Assembly (NCBI RefSeq): GCF_947623445.1
Contig: NC_135241.1
Span: 19,036,501 to 19,100,500, forward strand
DNA from: Clavelina lepadiformis
Taxonomy: Eukaryota > Chordata > Ascidiacea > Aplousobranchia > Clavelinidae
DNA length: 64,000 nucleotides
Reading direction: 5' to 3'
The notes beneath the pieces are model-generated. The model was not told where the DNA came from, made no database searches, and was given only the letters and a program-made list of their open reading frames with translations. Below are positions 1 through 11,397 of the stretch, one piece after another; position 1 is the stretch's first letter, and each line of letters begins with the position of its first letter. The position numbers and the translations under genes are program-made.

Positions 1-183
1 CAACAAAGCTCACAACCTAACGGAGAACAGAAAAAGCAGTTTAAGGTAAAATGAGAGAAATTATTGTTTAAATGACATTAGGACACTTGCATGTGAGCTG
101 CAACAATTTACACACAACATAATCAAGAAGATCTGGAACCGGAAGCAGACAATTGCGAATAGAGAGCAAAGTAAATAACTTAC

Positions 184-1345
<1,162 letters not shown>

Positions 1346-2708
1346 CTAAAAAGTTAATATTAAAACAACTAGTTTAAAACATAGACACAACAATGCTGCA
1401 ATAGATTTTTACAAAAAACTTTTTATTGGCAAGGAAAATTACATATATATTCCAGTTTTCCGTACTTTCTGATCTCAAGTTGATAAATGGTACTACTAAG
1501 CAATATGAAAGTCTATTGTACCCTGCCATCTGAACTGGTATATACTATTTATTAATAAAATGGCATTTGTCTGCTTTCTTAATATCAGCGATTTATGATG
1601 ATATGTATACATTATACATTAAGTAAGCTACACATTCAGATCAAAACAAAGAATTTAGAAATATTCACCATAGTATTATCCATCTTTAGAGATTAGAATA
1701 AGCATATGATTACAGTGCTCTTGTTAAAATTACCCTACTTAAATATTGACTAAATTTTGAGTTAAACAAAAGCCTATCCATAAATCAATAGCTGATGAAA
1801 CAAGGCGTTGACAGAGAGAACATTCACAACACTGCTTTCCACAACAACTATGTTAGCACCACATATTCAAGCATATTGGGCTATAACTTGAAGTGATACA
1901 ATACATACCGGTACAAACAACTGAGACAAACTTGGAATTACAACAATTACAACAAGGTAAATATGTAGGATGCGTATTGAGTACTGATGGTACGACAAAG
2001 ATGATTTTACTAAAATTAAATAAAACCCAATAAAAAGTATTATATCTAATACATAGAAATTTTACGTAATTCTACAACAGTAATTTCCTAAAAAGATTAT
2101 CAAGAATAACAGTACATGTTGATGGTCGCCTCTGATTCTTCAAAATTCTTCTCAAAAAAAACAACAAAACAAATATATATAGTTTGAATAAGATCAATAG
2201 TAAAATAAAATAAAAAAGCATAAAATGGAATGTGACAAGGATTTGTTTCACTTTTTTCAAAGAGCCTGTTTTTCATTTAAAGCAGTTATTAAACCTGTTT
2301 TTTAAAGTTTACTTGGCTGAAATTGTTATGATGCTTACCACATATCATGAACACATCAGATTAAAACTATTTCAAAGAACAACCAGGAAAAACTATGACA
2401 GCTGATTCATACACATTGGATGTAAGGAAAAAAGGCCCAACAATAGGTTACATTTAAAACACGCATGCAGTTATTTTTTTGTTATTCAATTTAAGTTTTG
2501 TGTTATTCTAAAAACAATTATGACACTAGTTTTCAAAGATTGGTTTTGCTTTACAAACTTCTAGGAAATTAAAAAAAAACTTTGCTGAAACTGCGCAATG
2601 TTTATTGTGTACTGAAAATGTAAAGCTGTGCCATTGTCATAAATGACATTACTGATTACACAGATTACTGAAACAATTTTTGAATGAGATCCAGATTTAC
2701 AACCTTAC

Positions 2709-2771
2709 CTGTTGCGCAGAAAGTTTGCTATGTCCATACCAAGGTAGTTTTTGAATGTTTACGTGCAAACG
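2709..2771 (-). other. Possible upstream exon of the USP gene
   Basis: Read on the minus strand, an open stretch ending LPWYGHSKLSAQQ is followed by a good donor (CAG|gtaagg), and its phase matches the USP exon that starts at 1345. No AG acceptor or in-frame ATG lies between it and the in-frame stop just upstream, so its 5' boundary is unexplained. It could be a first exon with an unusual start, or chance. Confidence 0.35.
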
Positions 2772-2922
2772 TCATTACATTTTCACATTGCAAAAATATA
2801 ACACAAACATATAGGTTCAACTTGGAACATTTTTCTGCATAGGCTCTAAGCAGACCAGGGCTATTGCATGAAATCGTATTGTTAGCTCATAGCAGCATTA
2901 GCTATCATCTTAGGAAGAAAGA

Positions 2923-3312
2923 TCACTCTGCACAAGGAGCAGGTTGTGCATCATCCACTGTGTCTGTGCCATCACTTGGCACATCGTGTTTAACACGAAG
3001 TGGGGACACATAAAATGTCTTTTTATCACTTAAAATGTGTGCTCCAATTGGGCCAATCTCACAATCAGCACAAGCAAGGTATTTAATGTTCTCCACAGTA
3101 TTACAAAAGCCAACATTTTCAAATGCGAACATGTCCGACACTGTCCAGAATTCATATCCCTTTGCACCTTCTCCATCCGTTGTTTTCATTGCTGGCAAGA
3201 AAATTCCATCTGGGACTTCAGTCCATACGGCAGCATTTTCTAGAAGTATAACAGACCCACATTTTTCACATAAAATCTTTCCAGGATTTTTCTTAACTAG
3301 TGCTTCCGCCAT
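2923..3312 (-). CDS. RABIF: RABIF / MSS4 (DSS4 homologue), Rab-interacting zinc-binding factor
   Basis: An intron-less ORF of 129 aa; vertebrate MSS4 is about 123 aa. MSS4 binds nucleotide-free exocytic Rab GTPases and acts as a weak exchange factor or chaperone in the cytosol. Two zinc-binding CxxC knuckles are visible, C15/C18 (LCEKCGS) and C81/C84 (YLACADCE), with the family core between them (VPDGIFLPA, GYEFWTVSDMFAFENVGF, and IGPIGAH after the second knuckle). The ATG at 3310-3312 was chosen because the family start follows directly; an upstream in-frame extension of 14 codons looks like 5' UTR. The C-terminal tail (DTVDDAQPAPCAE) is lineage-specific. It sits head-to-tail with the USP gene about 150-200 bp downstream. 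Confidence 0.95.
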   Translation of the reverse strand: MAEALVKKNPGKILCEKCGSVILLENAAVWTEVPDGIFLPAMKTTDGEGAKGYEFWTVSDMFAFENVGFCNTVENIKYLACADCEIGPIGAHILSDKKTFYVSPLRVKHDVPSDGTDTVDDAQPAPCAE

Positions 3313-3354
3313 CGTAGGTGCTTGAGCAACTATATATTTTAAATATAAAATCAA

Positions 3355-5149
3355 TGCTAAAAAAGAATCAAATTCAACACAAAGAACAAGTTTTAACTAT
3401 GGATGTATCGATATATACATTTATATATAAAGCAACCCATCCAGCTTAAGTGTTAAAAAGTTATGCAAATAGGATATTTAACAGCGATTGAAACTACATA
3501 TCATAAATCATTTGGTAAACAACCTCTAATTCTAAAATTGTTGTCCCTACTTTGGCAAAGTCATCAAACTCCATCTTGCCAAAGTTGATAAATTTATAAC
3601 TAATATTGTATTCGGGTTTGTACGTGTCTTTCATTTAGCCAATACTCGGCGAATCTACTTGAGTTTGTGTTGGCCTATCCCTACTGACAATAACAAACAA
3701 TGGAAGTAAACTAAACACAATAAGTGTTCTTTTCCTAAGAAATAAAGTGCTGATCTTTAAAACTCAAAATAAGCCTTTAAGTCAGCATGATTGGATAACG
3801 ACATTGGCTTAATTGCATCACTACAATAGTGGCCAAATACTCGCATATGGTTGTACTGGGTCTGGTCGCAACTGGTTGTAAGTTTTTATGAGATCAACAA
3901 AATATTTCTTGGTTGTGTGGACTGTGGAGTGCAGATCACAGTATCAGTTAGCAACAATTTACTTTAAAATTTGAAATATAATCCTAATTTTTTCCCCATC
4001 ATGATATGATAGTTAAACCGTATAAGTCTATACTAAGTACAAATAGTGATGGCATAAGAGGGCCATGCATATTGTTTACGAAAAAGTGTTTCAGTACAAT
4101 TCAGAACCATCACTACAGTACAAGTCTTGCTCATTAGGTTTACTTCATTTGCTAGCAACCACACTTCAAGTGAAAGTGAAAACTTACTCAATGGGCTGTT
4201 ATTCACTGAATCTGTTATCATTGACCTAGGAACTTAACAGTAATGTAAAGATGATGATTTTGATTAAAATTCTGCAACAATATAACATATTATACTGATA
4301 ATGAATTTAGTAAATGGTAAAACTGCTAAAAGCCAGTCATTGACTTGTGAGCGAAAAGTTTGCATTTTTGAGAACACAGATTTATACAGAGAAAGAATCT
4401 ATGACAATATTTTATAAATCATTTTTATGAAAGAAAAATTTTACAAGAATCTCTAAATGCCTCTTTCCGGGAAGTGTTTTCATTTGTAACTTGTGTAGCC
4501 CACTCATATTTTGCTGTTGTTTTAGTTTGAAATATGACATGCATAAATTCTAAATAAGACACAGTTTTATTTAAACTCTAAACTTTAGAATTAACTTTAA
4601 ATTTGTCATTTCTTAAACTAAAAACTAAAAATCAATCAAGTCCCCCTTTTTTGGTAACAATAGCTAGCTGATAATGCAAACTTATTTCTTAAAAATTACC
4701 AATACACCGGTGGGTTACTGGTATGTAAGCAGTTCTGTAAGATAAACTTCTGAAAGTTATAGAAACAAAAGGCATATTTGGTATGGTAACAGAAGTTTAA
4801 ACCCAAATTTCTTTATAAAATACAGTGTATCGTAGGCTACTACACCAACGATGCCATTGAATATCTCATTAATATTGCATGTCTAAATTGTCTGCATATT
4901 ATTCTTTGAGGATATTAGCCATACATCAAAACATTTTCCTAATTTTAAACTACCACACCGCTGAACTGGTGGCTAGCTAATGAATCACAGGCAAACTGCA
5001 CACCACACGACTAATTCAGAAAGTTAGAAGTTACTTCAACCGTAGACATCTTTACATCTTGAGTTACGGCAGTACCGATATACTTTAACTGATGTGCAGG
5101 TTACATATTAGATATTAGCTTATTACAAACAAAAGCTTGTAACTAACAA
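3355..5149. other. Intergenic; contains a dispersed-repeat tail at 3530-3690
   Basis: No coding exon was recognised. About 3530-3690 matches 26404-26576 (see the repeat entries). The rest is AT-rich sequence without visible structure. Confidence 0.5.
3530..3690 (+). repeat. Dispersed repeat, copy A (end reads TATCCCTACTG)
   Basis: Shares an order of blocks with 26404-26576: TAAATTTATAA, TAATATTGTATTCGGGTT, CGGCGAATCTA, GTTTG and a terminal ATCCCTA. The rightmost ATCCCTA looks like a transposon terminus, but the left border and a target duplication were not found. Confidence 0.6.
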
Positions 5150-5325
5150 AGTGACTGTTTCACCGGTGTACGCTTATCAAAATTGCAAAGACACAATACC
5201 AGACCAAGCAGATTTCCATTGAAAGATTTATCACTCTTGTCTTGGACGAAGAAAATGAGAATTGCAGTGGTGAAATGTTTAGTGATTGGGGCGGAATGTT
5301 AAAGGTTCCGTGTTTAAATCTTGCC
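5150..5325 (+). repeat. tRNA-related SINE-like repeat, copy 1
   Basis: Starts AGTGACTGTTTCACCGGTGT and matches copy 2 at 5932-6110 through the head, the block GTTTATCACTCT/ATTTATCACTCT followed by TTGGACGA, and a tRNA-like tail. The tail, from about 5264 (GCAGTGGTGAAATG...), ends in GGTTCCGTGTTTAAATCTTG, which resembles a degenerate pol III B box. No gene-like tRNA fold can be drawn, so it is an old tRNA-derived insertion rather than a tRNA gene. Confidence 0.55.
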
Positions 5326-5931
5326 TTTGTTAAATAATTTTTTTCAAATTTATTTTTGAAGTAACTCACGAAAGATGAGAGTTTGGGTTGAAGGGGATGA
5401 GTTGGAAATTAGAGCTTGGAAAAGATAGTATGTCATTTTAAGTTGAACATTAGCGTTTATTTCAATTTGCAGCCTAGCTTAAGAATTTCATCATCAAAGT
5501 CAAAGTTTGTGTCAGAAGTTATAGCGTAAACTGTGAAACCTGCATGCGCGAGGTCCAGCAATGTGCATGCTGAACTTCTCTATCTTCACGCCGATTTATT
5601 GGCTGAAATTGGCTGCTTGAATGCCAAGTTGTAATAAATAAATAATTGAGGCTTCAATGCACCTCATCACGCAAAAATTTGCTTCTTTGGATGAACGAGT
5701 TCTTATCGAAAACTGCCAGAGTTGCCAGTTGGAGTCAGACGGAGTTAGTTTTGAGTTAATTTACGCATTCAAAAATTATGTCCTTTCAATTGAAAATTCG
5801 CATACATTTATGTTCAGACTAGCCTAATTGCTGTTTACCAACCCTGCTGAAAAGTTTGCTTTCAGTGCGCCAATAAATGTAATGCCAAAATTTGCATCAC
5901 GTTTTTTTAATAAGTTATACGCAGTGACTAT

Positions 5932-6110
5932 TTCACCGGCGTTTTTTTACAGAAGTTGCTGAATCACAATATGGTGACTAGCAGATTTTCACTGATAAGT
6001 TTATCACTCTGTTTTGGACGAGGGGAAGAAAGCAGTGAGGTGGTGTAGTGGTTAATGATGGGGCTCATATGCTGGAGGTCTTCTGGAGCACAGCTGGTGA
6101 AATAGCCTAT
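5932..6110 (+). repeat. tRNA-related SINE-like repeat, copy 2
   Basis: Begins AGTGACTATTTCACCGGCGT like copy 1. Its tRNA-like part holds a clean pol III A-box match, TGGTGTAGTGG at 6041-6051, followed by TTAATGATGGGGCTCATATG. The B-box region (GGAGGTCTTCTGG) is degenerate. Same family and orientation as 5150-5325. Confidence 0.55.
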
Positions 6111-6239
6111 AACTCAGATTGGAAAGTGCGCTGTTTTGGGGTGAGAAATCCCCTGCAGAATCAAGATGAAACACTAGCCAATATAAGCACTACATATAAT
6201 TTGTGCACTACATTGCAGCTCAGTAATTTCTTAAAATGA

Positions 6240-7348
6240 GCGGATAGAGCAGATAGGGTAGTGTACAGAGAATCATAGAGAGTACCGTAAAGTTACATAG
6301 CGCACAAGCACTCAAGCACAAATTCCCCACAAAAGGCATTCAAGAGACTTTCCCCTGGATTTCCCCTAACTGACATGACCTTTCGGACTGGAAACAATAA
6401 AACGTGAATCTGAAACTGAAACACAAAAATTAATCGGTTTATCGATTACAATCTTAACCATAAAATATCGACAAACAGAAAAAAAAATTTGTGAAAACAA
6501 TATCATGTAAAAAATTGGAAAATAGTAAAGGCCTACTGAAACGCCCGAAATGGACCTACTATACAAATTTGAATTCGGACAACATAACAAAAACTCATAG
6601 AAACAAATACAAAATGAGTGATAATCGGAACTTTCAGTAAGGCAAGTTTGGCAATCGGAGCTTGAGCGATGAAGAACCATCACCAGGTACCCTAGTTTAA
6701 GTGGTGCAAAGCCTTTCCTTAGTCTGAGAATAAAGATAATAATACCAAACCAAATCAACACTAGGCGCTACAGAAAAAAAAATGGAAATGGATATATTTC
6801 TATAGAAAACGGATGGAAAACTCGAGTAGGCGGAACAGACCGAGATCTTTGAAACACATTATCGTTCGAAATTAGAACTTTTGCTTACCTTGGAGAAAAA
6901 TGAACAATAAACAAGCAAAGCTAACTCTCTAGAATAAAATCACTGGGCAGATCGTTTTGCGGCGGTGTGGATGGCATTTTCTTATAACATTACATCTTTT
7001 CTTACAATGTGTTTTCCTACTTATGATTGACATTTATTAATGTGTTTGGAACAGATGATTGATAATTGGTAACTTGACCTAAACTAGTTTGTGTGAAAAC
7101 GCCTCTTCGTACTTGCCCATTTTGTTTTCCTGTATGTATTGTGACAAATAATCATTATTGGAAGCGTTTATTCTTTTTTATATCTGTCCAACTAACTTAG
7201 ATATGACTCATTTTTTAAGCTATTTAGCTACATGTAACTATCATTCTGTTGTCATTGCTTTGCCCGTTGCACCTACGGTAATCAGTCGCTGTGTATCATG
7301 ACACACATTTCTTCTTCCCATTACAAACGTTTGCACTTTTATCAGCGA

Positions 7349-7385
<37 letters not shown>

Positions 7386-7500
7386 AGAGAAAATCACCAG
7401 AACAAGCCTCAGCCAGACTTCTATTATGTCAACGTTCACATTCTCTTAGACATTATTAAAAAGTTATTGATGGTCATTTGAACTTCATGAAATAATCATT
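6240..7500. other. Intergenic with a (GA)n microsatellite
   Basis: No recognisable exon. A 131-codon minus-strand ORF at 6366-6761 is AT-rich, hydrophobic and unlike any known family. The only structure is the GA repeat at 7350-7381. Confidence 0.5.
7350..7381. repeat. (AG)n dinucleotide microsatellite
   Basis: About 16 perfect AG units, directly seen. It lies about 130 bp outside the left inverted repeat of the next element. Confidence 0.97.
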
Positions 7501-7510
7501 TGTGAGCGTA

Positions 7511-7904
7511 TTGGTTGTTATGTTTTGCCCAAAGAGATTTAAACACATGAGTAGAAACTTCTCTTTTGCGCATGACGTCATGTTTGTTTCTTTTATTCTC
7601 TTGGAGCATATTCTACTTTCTCCACGGTCACGGTTCACTACATAACAATAAACATGCAGACGACGACGATGATTTTCAGATCTGTTTGCTGCTGGAACAG
7701 ATTAGTCTTATTATTAGGGTGCAGTTATTGGGATCCATTGGGTGTTAATTTTAATTGAAATTAATTATTGAAATCAGGTGAGAGTTTTAGGTTCAGCAAT
7801 TAACTTAGTTTCAGTTCCTTGAACTGATAATGCTGCTGTTTTGTATCAAGGCATGGCTTAGCCTACTTGAGTTGCGCGGGAAGATTTTTTCGTTCACCAC
7901 ATTT
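7511..7904 (+). repeat. Left terminal inverted repeat of the THAP/C2H2 element
   Basis: Matches the reverse complement of 9587-9990 with only scattered substitutions and small indels, from AAAGAGATTTAAACACATGA inward to CGTTCACCACATTTA. Both arms keep a parallel 60-codon reading frame containing a run of Asp codons. The arm holds a perfect CRE palindrome and a decayed version of the first exon of the internal plus-strand gene (about 7690-7780). Confidence 0.9.
7571..7582. promoter_or_regulatory. CRE-type palindrome in the left inverted repeat
   Basis: CATGACGTCATG contains TGACGTCA, the full CREB/ATF consensus. It is preserved exactly in the other arm at 9910-9921. Position upstream of the decayed first exon fits a promoter role, which is an inference. 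Confidence 0.5.
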
Positions 7905-8041
7905 ATCTTCGACCAGGCAATTAGCAACTAAACTCATTACTCATTAGCATAGGCCTTATGTTGCAGGTGTTGTGTCATTAAAATAGGCTACTGAAAGTCT
8001 GATTTCAGATCTTGTTATTGTGGTGCAGTTGTTGGGATCTA

Positions 8042-8651
8042 ATGGATGTCAACTTGAAGTTAATTATTGAAATAGATTGTGACCCAGAAGACGATGCAGC
8101 AAACTTCATGTAAGATACGATATGCCTATTAATCAATTAGCCAACTGCTGTTGAGCTTGTCCTGTATGGCGGTCACCCAGAGTGTACGTTCTCGCCAATT
8201 TATAATAAACAGCCAAGCAAAACAACAAATTAATGTAAGTCGTAACGAGTATTTGAAGTAATACTGTACTGATATATTGATGTCATTTAATCTGATAATG
8301 AAAATATTTATTTGCAGATGTGGACAATGTTTGCATAACTGCACAAGTAATGAAACTTTGCTGGCTCATCAAAAAACTGCTCACGGTATATTTGTTTGAA
8401 ACTTATTTCATTTTGAGCTCTATCATTGGCAGATTCCGATTAAAAAAATCAAACAAACTTAATTTTACACTTGTCTTGCAGAATCTTCTTGCAATAATGT
8501 TACAAGAGAAAAGCTGATGGAATGGTGGGAAACAGTGGGTGGCGTTAAAACAGATCTAACTGCAGATGCGGTTAACTATTTTATGAAGCTATTTTCTTCG
8601 TACAGTTCACCGGATGAACTGTTTACCGGACTGAACCGGATATTAACGTAA
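8042..8651 (+). CDS. Small C2H2 zinc-finger protein within the TIR element
   Basis: Three exons (8042-8109, 8318-8385, 8482-8651) join in frame with AG/GT boundaries to give 101 aa, starting at ATG 8042 and ending at TAA 8649-8651. Residues 24-45 form one classical finger, C24-x2-C27-x12-H40-x4-H45 (core CGQCLHNC and LLAHQKTAH). The N-terminus is acidic (IDCDPEDDAA). The C-terminal part (KLMEWWETVGGVKTDL, SSPDELFTGLNRILT) matches no family I recognise. The region around exon 1 (about 8009-8075) is a diverged direct copy of a stretch in the terminal repeat at about 7685-7775; the repeat carries TTG or ATA where this exon has its ATG. Likely a nuclear DNA-binding protein by motif; function unknown. 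Confidence 0.6.
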
Positions 8652-8712
8652 ACTTCACAAAAACACACGACACAAAAAGACTGAGTTATATGCATTGTGT
8701 AGGTGCATCACA

Positions 8713-9405
8713 TTACATTTGTAGCTTCATTAGAATAGTTATAAGTAACATATTCTGGATTACCAGCTTTGTAATCGGTATGATACCTGCTTTAACAATG
8801 GCTGTCATGTCATCTGACATAATTTTATCTACCTCCACTTGCACCGTATCATCAGCTAACAGAGTCGAAACCTTAGCTTCTAATTCTCTAATGCTAATAA
8901 AGAATTACTTCATAACAACAAGACTATCTTAAATAATACTGTTTTATTTCTATCTTCTGGCATTGCTCAATCTACATATAGTTAAGTGTAAAAAGCACAG
9001 CTACTGACCCTGACAATCTTGCGAATGAGACTATTACTAGTAAATTTAATGAAGTTCTGCATCAAACCATCTCATGGAAAACAAACACTGCATCAAACGC
9101 TAGATATGCCATTACATTAAATATCTTTCCTCAATACACTAGTTACACTGCATGTAAGTCTATGTAGAACAAATTTTACTTAAAACAATGTCAGATCTTT
9201 CAAAATGCACTTCACACATTTTCACAGCATCTCGAGCAAATAGATTTTTTATGTGCTCGTCGCTTCTGCAAGCCAGCACGATACACTCCAACCTTTCTGC
9301 CCAGCTTTCCTTCTCCTTTTTTACAAATTTTCTCGAAGGTATCTTAAACAGAGTCACGGCAGGTGACCTGTTGTTGCACATTGGTAAACAGCACAAATTT
9401 GCCAT
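8713..9405 (-). CDS. Small THAP-domain protein within the TIR element
   Basis: Two exons (9405-9180 and 8879-8713) give 130 aa; a donor at 8764 would allow a further unseen exon instead. Residues 1-75 are a THAP (C2CH) zinc domain: C5, C10, C64 and H67 (CEVHFERSD), with W35 and the Phe-x-x-Pro element FKIPS in place. The second exon gives a heptad-like acidic segment (AKVSTLLADD, VQVEVDKIMSDDM), as expected of the leucine-zipper region that follows THAP in P-element-type transposases. No RNase H-like catalytic region follows. It is convergent with the C2H2 gene. It may bind the element's own ends, or be the remaining N-terminus of a transposase. Confidence 0.65.
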
Positions 9406-9586
9406 TATTTCAGACTATTTAGCTTATTTCAATAACTTAAAGCCTGCAACATAAGACCTGTACTATTGAGTCTTAATCTGTAAAGTTTTTATTCTGCGCG
9501 TGGAGCGAAATTTTATGCGCAGATGAAACAATACAATATGACTCGGTCTATCTAAATTTTTCATCCATTCATTTTATTTTTCACCT

Positions 9587-9990
9587 TAAATGTGGTGAAC
9601 GAAAAAATCTTCCCGCGCAACTCAAGTAGGCTAAGCCATGCCTTGATACAAAACAGCAGCATTATCAGTTCAAGGAACTGAAAATAAGTTAATTGCTGAA
9701 CCTAAAACTCTCACCTGATTTCATTAATTAATTTCAATTAAAGTTAACACCTATTGGATCCCAACAACTGCACCCTAATAATAAGACTAATCTGTTCCAG
9801 CAGCAAACAGATCTGAAAATCATCGTCGTCGTCTGCATGTTTATTGTTATGTAGTGAACCGTGACCGTGGAGAAAGTAAAATATGCTCCAAGAGAATAAA
9901 AGAAACAAACATGACGTCATGCGCAAAAGAGAAGTTTCTACTCATGTGTTTAAATCTCTTTGGTTTTGCCATAACAAGGTTAGCACCAAT
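9587..9990 (-). repeat. Right terminal inverted repeat of the THAP/C2H2 element
   Basis: Inverted partner of 7511-7904. The outermost 25 bases differ by a small insertion (AACAAGGTTAGCACCAAT on this side). High identity between the arms suggests recent insertion or arm-to-arm conversion. Confidence 0.9.
9910..9921. promoter_or_regulatory. CRE-type palindrome in the right inverted repeat
   Basis: Same 12-bp palindrome as at 7571-7582, read inward toward the minus-strand THAP gene. Confidence 0.5.
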
Positions 9991-9999
9991 CTATTCGCT

Positions 10000-10572
10000 C
10001 CCATAATCGAATATCGAAAAATAAAATGAATAAATAAATGTATGCACTAAAATACCAAATAATGATTTTTTACTCATTTAAAAATATTTTGCAATGTTAA
10101 AAGTAGAATTTTATAACATTTAAAGCTACTGTACAATGTAGTAGGTCTACCTTTGATTTTAAGCACTGTTAAATCATAGCATCTCTTATTATTCTGTGTC
10201 AAAATTAATTTGATAAATTGCAGGTTAGGTTTTTCCCCTAAATAGTATCATTACTTTTTTGCAGTTGTATGCTTTTATTGGTAGACCTAGTGAGTAAAAG
10301 CCGGAGGTCCGGATCTTCCGGAAGTGATGTTAGATATAACCTACAGAAAAAACGCGTTTTAACTGAGCATGCAGTCTAGGGTTTTTTCAATTAGGCTAAA
10401 AATGAAACACAAGATCAGTAAATATAAAAAAACTGAAAAAATAAAACTTAAAGGCAAGCTAGACAATTATTAGTGCTTGTTGCCTTAGTTACTCCTTACG
10501 GCTTTACGGGTTCAGCCTTCTATGTAGACCTAGTTTAATTTCGTCCTTTTTCGCCTAGATCCGCTGTACTAC
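10000..10572. other. Intergenic spacer between two mobile elements
   Basis: No exon seen. A perfect palindrome CTTCCGGAAG (10315-10324), reading into GTGATG, matches the ETS-family core CCGGAAGTG. Confidence 0.4.
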
Positions 10573-11397
10573 CAAATATTGACCCCTCATTTGTGACGTA
10601 TTAAATTTGTAATGGAATTGTTGGTTTATGGTTGTTGAACTTGATAGGTTGACCCACTCCACTACAATGTTTGCTTGTCAAATTGTTTATTGCGGGTGAT
10701 GGTATATGAGTCTCATAGGGTCGTTTTCTGCTTTTCTCAACCTTGGACTTGATTGTTCACCTTAATGAATTATTGTCGTATGAAGGTGACAACAAAGTTG
10801 TCTAACTTGACACTGAACTTCTTCAAATTGAATTCAACAGTAATTTTCACAAGAATGACAACTGTATAAACTGATTATATTGAAGCTTCTTTGAACGATT
10901 ACATTTAGACAAAACATTGGCACATCAACAGCATAAAGACGTCCATTTTACAGCATTGATCTCAGTAGACTTTTTGCTTATTGTCAACTGTATAATATTA
11001 CTGGTACTGATAATAATAAACGCTAATGAAAACTTATACTGCAAACCAAACGCATGCAAGAAAGGCAAGCACGACATCTATGTCACAACTTTAAAACGAT
11101 AATAAGGAAGTTATCATGACGCAGTGTTACGCTTCGCTGATTCGATACTTGAAGACGAGAGTTCCAAATCTTATTTAACCCATATATTACATTAATTATA
11201 ATATCATCACAAATTCATTAGCTGAAAAAGAATTTGACTCAACAGAAAACGTGCGCCTGCGCACTTCGGTAAATTTGGTTATCTTAGCATATTACTGTAG
11301 TGTAGAAGACAAGGGGAATGAAAGTATTTAGGTTCTGTAAGTGTTATTTATTCTGTGAGCGTTAATTTATTCTGTCACAAAACGGGGTCAATATTTG
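10573..11397. mobile_element. Non-autonomous inverted-repeat DNA element (~825 bp)
   Basis: The left end (10573 onward) begins CAAATATTGACCCC and continues TTTGTGAC..ATTAAATT. The right end (about 11362-11397), reverse-complemented, begins with the same 14 bases and continues TTTTGTGAC..AATAAATT. That gives inverted ends of roughly 30-35 bp. The interior shows no transposase; a 61-codon ORF at 10917-11102 is unremarkable. No convincing target duplication was found, so the superfamily is unassigned. It ends about 290 bp before the TAF1B start. Confidence 0.6.

Larger units (their letters stand above)
7511..9990. mobile_element. Long-TIR DNA element carrying a C2H2 gene and a THAP gene
   Basis: A segment of about 2.5 kb bounded by ~390-bp nearly identical inverted repeats. 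Inside are two small spliced genes pointing toward each other: a C2H2 zinc-finger gene (+, 8042-8651) and a THAP-domain gene (-, 8713-9405). THAP domains are typical of P-element-like and Kolobok-type transposases, but no catalytic transposase region is visible. This is therefore probably a non-autonomous or gene-carrying derivative. Target-site duplications could not be fixed: the inverted similarity frays at the outer ends (TTGG near 7511, CCAAT near 9990, then weak GAGCG similarity). Confidence 0.7.

Noticed and set aside
6041-6100. tRNA gene
   Set aside because: A good A box is present, but the B box is degenerate and no cloverleaf can be drawn; the copy at 5150 shows it is a dispersed repeat.
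6366-6761. 131-codon minus-strand ORF
   Set aside because: Phe/Ile/Ser-rich, no motif or splice context, and a length compatible with chance over 64 kb in six frames.
7566-7748. 60-codon ORF with a poly-Asp run, duplicated at 9744-9926
   Set aside because: Its repetition is explained by the inverted repeats of the element; the frames stop soon after and look like arm sequence rather than a gene.
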